A DNA stretch of 10,477 nucleotides, from assembly GCA_035258605.1 (NCBI GenBank), contig DATFXD010000029.1, positions 1 through 10,477 of the forward strand, in the 5' to 3' direction. Below, one piece after another: positions 5,302 to 10,477 of the stretch. The DNA is from AWTP1-13 sp035258605. Lineage in GTDB: Bacteria; Pseudomonadota; Alphaproteobacteria; Rhizobiales; Hyphomicrobiaceae. The notes below the pieces were generated by a model. That model searched no databases, was not told the origin of the DNA, and worked only from the letters and a program-made list of their open reading frames with translations. A program made the position numbers and the translations under genes. Position 1 is the stretch's first letter; each line of letters begins with the position of its first letter.

Positions 5302-8300
5302 GTGGCGAGCCGGCTCAAAGTGTGCGTTCTTGGCGAGTTCAAGGTCGTGCACGACGGTGAGCCGCTGGCGCTTCCTCCGTCACGCAAGACCCGGGCACTG
5401 CTTGCCTATCTCGCCGTGGTCGCTCGCCCGCAACGACGCGAGCGGTTGTGCGAGATGTTCTGGGAGGTGCCGGACGACCCTCGCGGTGCGCTGCGTTGGA
5501 GCCTGTCGAGGATCCGCCAGGTTGTCGATATTGGCGCGGAGGTTTGCGTCCGCGCCGATCGGAACCTGGTGGCGCTGGATCCGGCGCGATTCGAGTGCGA
5601 CGCGCATCAAGTCGACGGCGTCACCGCTGAAGAGCTCGCGCGCTGGGACATCCCCCGGCTGGAGGCGCTGGCCAGCGCATTCAAGGGCGGTTTTCTGGAA
5701 GACCTCTATCTGCCGGCGTGCCCGGAATTCGAGGCCTGGCGAGTGGCGCACGCCGACGCGGTCGAGGTGCTGCGGCTGCGGCTGCTTCGGTTGCTGGTCG
5801 ACGGGCTCAAAGATGAGCCGCAACGGGCGCTTGCCTATGCCTACGTCCTCAACGCGCTGGCCCCGGATCGAAGCCTAGCCGCGGAAATCGATGCGCTGGC
5901 GGCACGGGCGCGCCAGCTGGCGGCCGGCGCGCAGCCGCAGCTAGCCCCGGCGCGTCCGGCGGCCCGCGCCGCGACGCCGGCACCGGAGCCAGCGCGAATA
6001 TCCGCCGAGGAGCTGCGCCGGCAGGTGAGCGTACTGGCAGCCGAGATCATGGCGCCGTTGCAGGAGCATGCGGACGAGGACCCGGAGGCCGGCATGGCCG
6101 TGATCGGCCCGCTGCTCGAGGCGGCGCGCCGGGAAGTGGAACGCCGCGGCGGCATCGTTCTTAGCGCCACCGATGCCAGTATGGTCGGCATCTTCGGCGC
6201 GCGGCTGGCGAGCGAGGATCACGCCTTCCAGGCCTGCGGCGCCGCCCTCGCCATCAAGGCGGCCGTTGGAGACGCCAGGGGTGCGCAGGTCGAGGTTGCG
6301 ATCGGGCTCGACAGCGGCGAAGCGGTGGTGCGCGCGGTGGGCGACGGCGAGCAAGTCGAGACCCACGGCACGGTGGTGCGCACCGCGCGCCGGCTGGCAC
6401 AGGCCTTGCGCCGCCATGCCATCGTCTCGACGGCGCGCATGAACGCTACGCTGGCTGGCTATGTCACCACCGCCGGCATCAGCGCCGCCGACTTTGCCGG
6501 CGCCCTCCCCGTCGCCGAGTGCCATGAGATCGTCGCGCAAAACCCGGTCAGCTCGCGCTGGCAGCTGCGCCGCGCCCGAGGCCTGGCGCCGCTGACGGGG
6601 CGCGCGCGGGAGCTCGCCAGCCTCAACGACGTGTGGCGGCGCGTGCGGGCCGGCGCCGGGCAATGCGTCGGAGTGATCGGTGACGCGGGCATCGGCAAAT
6701 CGCGACTGGTGTTCGAATTCCTGGCCGCCGCCGGCGCCGAGGCGCGAACGCTCGAAGTCGGTGTGCTTGAATCCGACGCGGTCGCCAGCTTGCACGTTGC
6801 CAAAAAGCTGCTGCGCGCCATCGTGGCGAGCGAAGAGGGCGACGATCGGGTGGTGGCCGCCGGCAAGATTGACCGCTGCCTGAGCACGCTGGGCGCCGAC
6901 CCCGGCTTGACCTCGGCGCTGCTGTTTGCCCTTGACCTTGCACCGGATGATCGCGAGTGGACTTCGTTGCCGCCATCTGAGCACGTCAGGCGCGTGCGCC
7001 AGGCGATATCGATCTTATTGTCGTTGATGGCCAACACCCAGCCGCTGATCGTGGTGGTCGAGGATCTCAATTGGATCGACGCCGAAAGCGGCGTGCTGTT
7101 GGACCGGCTGATCGACAGCATCGCTTCGCAGCCGATCCTGCTGCTGCTGACGTTCAGGCCGGATTACAGCCATACCTGGAGCTCACGAAGCAACTATGGT
7201 CAGCTACGGCTCGACCCGCTGCCCGGCAGCGATGCGGAGGCGTTGCTCGCCGCCCTGCTCGGCGACGACGTGAGCGTTGGCGCGTGCCTGAGCTTCATCG
7301 CCGAGCGGACCGACGGCGTGCCGCTGTTCATCGAAGAAACGATCCAGGCGCTGGCGCAAAGCGGAGCCTTGGTCGGCAGGCCCGGTGCCTACGTCGCGGT
7401 GAGCGCGATCAGCAGCCTGCGTGTGCCGGCTACGGTGCAGTCGGTGATCGCCGCGCGCATCGACCGACTGGCAGCGCGCGACCGCCGGCTGCTGCAGAAC
7501 GCAGCCGTGATCGGGCGCGAGCTGCCGTTGGGCGTGCTCGCCTCGGTTTCCGGCCTCGACGAGAAGGCCGCCGCCGAAGGGGTCGAGAGCCTGCAGGGTG
7601 CGGGCTTTCTCTATCAATCGCACCTGTTGCCGACGCCGGTGTTCACCTTCAAGCACGCGCTGGTGCAGAAAGTGGCCTACGACAGCCTGGTGCAGAGCGA
7701 CCGCAAGGCGCTGCATGGGCGGCTGATCGACAGCCTGGAGACGGCTTTTCCACATCTGATCGAGGACCAGGTTGAAAAGCTGAGCGAACATGCCGTGGTT
7801 GCCGAACGCTGGGACCGGGCCGAACAGTATCTGCTGCGCTCGGGCAAGCGGGCGCTGCAGCGGTCCTCGCACAACCTGGCGCTGGCTTTCCTGACGCGGG
7901 GGCTTGAGATCCTGGGCAAGCGTGCCAAGTCGGCCGAGCGCGATCGGCTGGAACTCGAATACCAAAAGCTCACCGGCCTCGCCTGGATGGCGGCCAAGGG
8001 CTGGGGGGCGGCGGAGGTGCTGGCGGCCTATGAGCGGGCGGAGGCCTTGTGCGGGGATCTGGCCGACGACGGGGAGCGCTTTATCGCGCTGCGCGGTCGG
8101 GCCCAATACTACATGATCAGCGGCCAGCCGCGCGCGGCGCAGAGCATCAGTCTCAAGTGCGCCGAGATGACGAAGCATACGGCGGATTCGGGCGTGCTGA
8201 TTGAAACTCACCACATGTTCTGGACCAACAATTTATTCATGGGTGAGTGTCGCGCCGCCGAGCAGCACGCCGAGGCAGCGATCGGCATCTACCACCCCGA

Positions 8301-9096
8301 ACGGCATCACGCGCTGACCTATCAATATTCCGGGCACGATCCCGGCGTCTGCAGCCAGTCAATTGGCGGGCTTGCGGCCTGGCAGCGCGGCGCGCTTGCG
8401 CGCGCGCATGAGCGCTGCCACGGCGCACTGGCGCTGGCCGAACGCCTGGCGCATCCACTGACGACGGCGCTGGCCTATTGGGGGTTGGCCTGCCTGGCGA
8501 TTTTCAACCGCCAGCCGGAAGCGGCCCTCGACTGGGCCAACAAGCAGATCGCGCTGTGCGACGAATATCTGCTGCCGCTGTTGCGGTCGCAAGGTGCGTT
8601 CCAGGCCGGATGGGCGCGGGCGCAGCTTGGCGATGTCGCCGCCGGCATCGACCAGATGCAACAGGGCGTCGAAGCCATTCGCGCAACCGGTGCCGAGATG
8701 GGGCTGCCGTATTTCCTTGGCCTGTTCGGCGAGACGCTGGCCGCCGCCGGGCAACCCGAGCGGGCACGCGCCGTACTGCGCACTGCAACCGAAAGCGCAC
8801 GGCACAACGGCACGCATTTTCTGTTGTCCGAAATCTTGTTGACCGAGGCAGAGTTGCTTGACCGGGGCAAGCATGAGGACGTCAAGCTCATCGAAGCGCT
8901 GTTTCGCCGCGCCGTCGCGATCGCCACCAGTCAACAGGCGCCATTGCCGGCGCTTCGGGCCGCAACCGGCTGGGCCCGGATGCTCGTGAACCGGGGCCGT
9001 CGCGCCGAGGCGTGCGCCATTCTGCAACCACATGCCCAACTGATCGCCGACCTCGCCGGCAGCCGCGACGCGCTGGCGGCAGCCGAGTTGCTGTGA
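5302..9096 (+). CDS. SARP/BTAD regulator with cyclase-like, P-loop ATPase and TPR-like domains
   Basis: A 1264-residue cytoplasmic multidomain regulator. Residues 5-92 form an OmpR/SARP-type winged helix (VCVLGEFKVV, RKTRALLAYLAV at 28-39, then a helix with GALRWSLSRIRQVV). Residues 95-205 match the BTAD activator domain (GGFLEDLYLPACPEFEAW at 129-146). An Ala/Pro linker (208-232) leads to a class III cyclase homology domain (238-422) that starts RRQVSVLAAEIM and includes VGIFGA and EDHAFQACGAALAI. A P-loop ATPase follows: Walker A GDAGIGKS (460-467) and Walker B LIVVVEDLNWID (582-593, E587 and D588). From about 800 to the end is a helical, TPR-like half. STAND-type regulators of this plan hold ATP and sense a signal through the C-terminal repeats. 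The cyclase domain lacks key catalytic residues and is probably not an active enzyme. It is divergent from the five-gene unit, its likely target. Start GTG 5302 is supported by AGGAAGG and an upstream in-frame stop. Confidence 0.87.
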   Translation: MASRLKVCVLGEFKVVHDGEPLALPPSRKTRALLAYLAVVARPQRRERLCEMFWEVPDDPRGALRWSLSRIRQVVDIGAEVCVRADRNLVALDPARFECDAHQVDGVTAEELARWDIPRLEALASAFKGGFLEDLYLPACPEFEAWRVAHADAVEVLRLRLLRLLVDGLKDEPQRALAYAYVLNALAPDRSLAAEIDALAARARQLAAGAQPQLAPARPAARAATPAPEPARISAEELRRQVSVLAAEIMAPLQEHADEDPEAGMAVIGPLLEAARREVERRGGIVLSATDASMVGIFGARLASEDHAFQACGAALAIKAAVGDARGAQVEVAIGLDSGEAVVRAVGDGEQVETHGTVVRTARRLAQALRRHAIVSTARMNATLAGYVTTAGISAADFAGALPVAECHEIVAQNPVSSRWQLRRARGLAPLTGRARELASLNDVWRRVRAGAGQCVGVIGDAGIGKSRLVFEFLAAAGAEARTLEVGVLESDAVASLHVAKKLLRAIVASEEGDDRVVAAGKIDRCLSTLGADPGLTSALLFALDLAPDDREWTSLPPSEHVRRVRQAISILLSLMANTQPLIVVVEDLNWIDAESGVLLDRLIDSIASQPILLLLTFRPDYSHTWSSRSNYGQLRLDPLPGSDAEALLAALLGDDVSVGACLSFIAERTDGVPLFIEETIQALAQSGALVGRPGAYVAVSAISSLRVPATVQSVIAARIDRLAARDRRLLQNAAVIGRELPLGVLASVSGLDEKAAAEGVESLQGAGFLYQSHLLPTPVFTFKHALVQKVAYDSLVQSDRKALHGRLIDSLETAFPHLIEDQVEKLSEHAVVAERWDRAEQYLLRSGKRALQRSSHNLALAFLTRGLEILGKRAKSAERDRLELEYQKLTGLAWMAAKGWGAAEVLAAYERAEALCGDLADDGERFIALRGRAQYYMISGQPRAAQSISLKCAEMTKHTADSGVLIETHHMFWTNNLFMGECRAAEQHAEAAIGIYHPERHHALTYQYSGHDPGVCSQSIGGLAAWQRGALARAHERCHGALALAERLAHPLTTALAYWGLACLAIFNRQPEAALDWANKQIALCDEYLLPLLRSQGAFQAGWARAQLGDVAAGIDQMQQGVEAIRATGAEMGLPYFLGLFGETLAAAGQPERARAVLRTATESARHNGTHFLLSEILLTEAELLDRGKHEDVKLIEALFRRAVAIATSQQAPLPALRAATGWARMLVNRGRRAEACAILQPHAQLIADLAGSRDALAAAELL

Positions 9097-9097
9097 C

Positions 9098-9124
9098 GGC
9101 GCGGCGGCGGCGCCATCTTCTTTT
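9098..9124 (+). terminator. probable intrinsic terminator after the large regulator
   Basis: It starts one base after the regulator stop codon. GGCGC (9098-9102) and GCGCC (9110-9114) form a short all-GC stem around a 7-base loop, followed at once by a pyrimidine tract ATCTTCTTTT (9115-9124). The stem is short but the T-rich tract stands out in this GC-rich window. It would separate the regulator transcript from the exported protein gene downstream. Confidence 0.5.
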
Positions 9125-9251
9125 ACCGCTTTGCCGCAACCGCGGCCGGCACATCACTCGCCATCAAGGTGACGACGCGTGCCCGTTGCGCCACGGCCCT
9201 GACCTGCCAGCAGCCGCCGGGCGCCAGCGCGCCGCCGCGATCGAACTTTCA

Positions 9252-9260
9252 TGCTATGCT
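9252..9260 (+). promoter_or_regulatory. candidate extended -10 element
   Basis: TGCTATGCT (9252-9260) fits an extended -10 pattern TGnTATnnT in an AT-richer pocket, 56 bases before ATG 9317. No good -35 hexamer was found at the usual distance. It would be a promoter for the exported cyclase-family gene alone. The rest of the 220-base gap 9097-9316 shows nothing beyond the terminator listed. Confidence 0.3.
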
Positions 9261-9304
9261 CGCCGCCAACGGCGAGGACCACCGCCGTCGCCGCCATGTC
9301 CCGG

Positions 9305-9310
9305 GGGAGG
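9305..9310 (+). promoter_or_regulatory. ribosome binding site of the cyclase-family gene
   Basis: GGGAGG, 6 bases before ATG 9317. It decides between this start and the in-frame ATG at 9251, which has no such site and would put 22 extra residues in front of the signal peptide. Confidence 0.8.
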
Positions 9311-9316
9311 GATCAC

Positions 9317-10369
9317 ATGACACGCTGCGCCGCCTCCACGCCGCTTATCGCAACGGTGCTGCTGCTGGCACCGCAGCTGGCGACAGCGCAATCGGCGCCG
9401 CGGTGGCCCGCCGGTGACGAACTGGGAATGGCCAACACCTTGGGGAGCACCACCTGGAAGCGCTGTGCTCCGCATCTGGCCAATCCCAAGGCCAAGGCCT
9501 ACGAGCTGTCGTATCTGCGCTCCAACACCATGCCGCAGTCGCCGTTCGGTACGCCGCTGATCGACAAGTACCGGCCCACGGTCGGCATTCCCGGCACCAT
9601 GCACGCCTTCAACGGCGAGGAGACGATCAGCGGCGAGCCCGGCGCCCAGGGCACCCAAATGGATGCGATCGGCCATTTTGCGGTGCTGCCGCAGAAATGG
9701 GACGGCAACAGCCCGTTTCCCGCCGACGCCGCCAAATACTACGGCGGCTTCAGCCAAAGCGAGGTGAAGCCGACGCCGGACTCCCCGTTGCTGAAGCTTG
9801 GGATCGAAAAGGTGCCGCCGATCGTCACCACCGCCGTGCTGCTCGACGCCAAGGCCTATCTCGGCAAGGGCAAGGCCATGCAGCCTGGGCAGCTGGTGAA
9901 GGCTGCCGATATCGAAGCCATGCTAAAGGCGCAAGGGCTCGGCAAGCGCGGCCTGCGGCCCGGCGACGTGCTCTACATCTATACCGGCTGGGGCGATAAC
10001 TGGAAGGATCCCGACACCGAGAAGTTCTACTACACCAAGGGCCCCGGACTCGCGTACGACGCCGCAAAATATATCGAGAAGAAGCAAGTGGTTCTGGTCG
10101 CCCTCGACAATCCGTTCACCGATCCCGTTGCCGACGGCTTCCTGGCCGGCAAGGCGCCACCCCCAGAGGGCGCACCGGATGGCTTGCCGTTCGTCATTCA
10201 CCACTACAATCTGGCGCACTCCGGCATTCACCAGATCCAGAACGCACGGCTCGGCGATCTCGCCAAGGACAAGGTCTGGGTGTCGTGCACCATGATCCTG
10301 CCGCTGCGCGCGCAAGGTGCGGCCGGTTCGCCGGTGCGGCCGGTGTCGATCGGGGCGCCCTCGAAATAA
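9317..10369 (+). CDS. exported cyclase family protein (kynurenine formamidase-like fold)
   Basis: A 350-residue protein with a signal peptide: a hydrophobic stretch PLIATVLLLAPQLATA (9-24) and an Ala-x-Ala site before Q25, so the mature protein is probably periplasmic. The body fits the putative cyclase family (PF04199 type), which includes metal-dependent amide and lactone hydrolases such as kynurenine formamidase. Visible marks are GTQMDAIGH (112-120), corresponding to the metal motif HxGTHxDxxxH, then LRPGDVLYIYTGW (213-225), a conserved GPGLAYDAAKYI (242-253), and HHYNLAHSGIHQIQNARLGDLA near the end. D116 and H120 are kept, but the usual His after GT is Gln (Q114) and the first His is not evident. 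The substrate is unknown; relatives are often annotated only as cyclase family. It probably has its own promoter after the terminator at 9098-9124, and it need not belong to the regulator's unit. Confidence 0.88.
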   Translation: MTRCAASTPLIATVLLLAPQLATAQSAPRWPAGDELGMANTLGSTTWKRCAPHLANPKAKAYELSYLRSNTMPQSPFGTPLIDKYRPTVGIPGTMHAFNGEETISGEPGAQGTQMDAIGHFAVLPQKWDGNSPFPADAAKYYGGFSQSEVKPTPDSPLLKLGIEKVPPIVTTAVLLDAKAYLGKGKAMQPGQLVKAADIEAMLKAQGLGKRGLRPGDVLYIYTGWGDNWKDPDTEKFYYTKGPGLAYDAAKYIEKKQVVLVALDNPFTDPVADGFLAGKAPPPEGAPDGLPFVIHHYNLAHSGIHQIQNARLGDLAKDKVWVSCTMILPLRAQGAAGSPVRPVSIGAPSK

Positions 10370-10477
10370 GCATTGGCGCGGGCCGGCGGCAGACGTGGGA
10401 GCAAATCTAGAACCAACCAGCCGTCCCGCAGCCAGCGGTCGTCACGCCGGTTGAAGCCGCGCACGCGGCAGCGGCGG

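Noticed and set aside
5941..6984. Open frames of up to 347 codons on the minus strand under the large regulator, also at 7204-8214 and 8359-9039
   Set aside because: All are antisense to a frame with clear BTAD, cyclase-like, Walker and repeat motifs, and they lack recognisable domains.
9251..9316. Upstream in-frame ATG for the cyclase-family gene
   Set aside because: It lacks a ribosome binding site and would put 22 residues in front of a clean signal peptide; this ATG overlaps the candidate -10 element.
10317..10344. Direct repeat GTGCGGCCGGT, 17 bases apart
   Set aside because: It lies in the coding end of the cyclase-family gene and reflects Gly/Pro/Val/Arg codons in GC-rich DNA; nothing else suggests a function.
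10370..10477. Possible end of a minus-strand gene entering from the right edge
   Set aside because: Two minus-strand frames are open at the edge (one to a TAG at 10409-10407, one running into the cyclase-family gene), but the fragment is too short and has no motif to support either.

Overview
The window is GC-rich throughout and its gene content (a DUF1127 small protein, a DUF1697 protein, a MetY-type enzyme, and a SARP/cyclase/ATPase regulator in Gram-negative style) suggests an alphaproteobacterium, most likely from Hyphomicrobiales or a neighbouring order. This is an inference from gene types and composition; no rRNA or other taxonomic marker is present. There are seven genes (one partial), and no tRNA, rRNA, CRISPR array, insertion sequence or phage signature was seen.

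Layout. (1) Positions 1-210, plus strand: the C-terminal end of a DUF1697 protein. (2) Positions 211-337: a short convergent gap with a strong stem-loop at 286-310. (3) Positions 338-4983, minus strand: five tightly packed genes that look like one transcription unit. In order of transcription they are a DUF1127 small protein, an alpha/beta hydrolase, a GNAT acetyltransferase that overlaps the hydrolase by a GTGA junction, a MetY-family PLP enzyme (O-acetylhomoserine sulfhydrylase type), and an MFS transporter. (4) Positions 4984-5301: a 318-base divergent intergenic region with no gene, holding a perfect 8+4+8 dyad almost exactly at its midpoint, plus a second dyad and three related heptamers on the side of the regulator. 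(5) Positions 5302-9096, plus strand: a 1264-residue multidomain regulator with a SARP-type winged helix and BTAD domain, a degenerate class III nucleotide-cyclase homology domain, a P-loop ATPase and a TPR-like C-terminal half, followed by a probable intrinsic terminator. (6) Positions 9317-10369, plus strand: an exported protein of the cyclase/kynurenine-formamidase-like family. (7) Positions 10370-10477: no gene I can support.

How the parts may work together. The large regulator and the five-gene unit are transcribed away from each other from one shared region, the usual arrangement for a regulator and its target. The target unit combines an RNA-binding-type small protein, a hydrolase, an acyltransferase, a PLP gamma-replacement or gamma-elimination enzyme and an exporter or importer. 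It therefore looks like a small module for processing an amino-acid-like or sulfur-containing small molecule under a STAND-like, ligand-sensing activator. The substrate cannot be read from the sequence. The most unusual element is the regulator, whose cyclase-like domain keeps the fold signature but has lost several catalytic positions.
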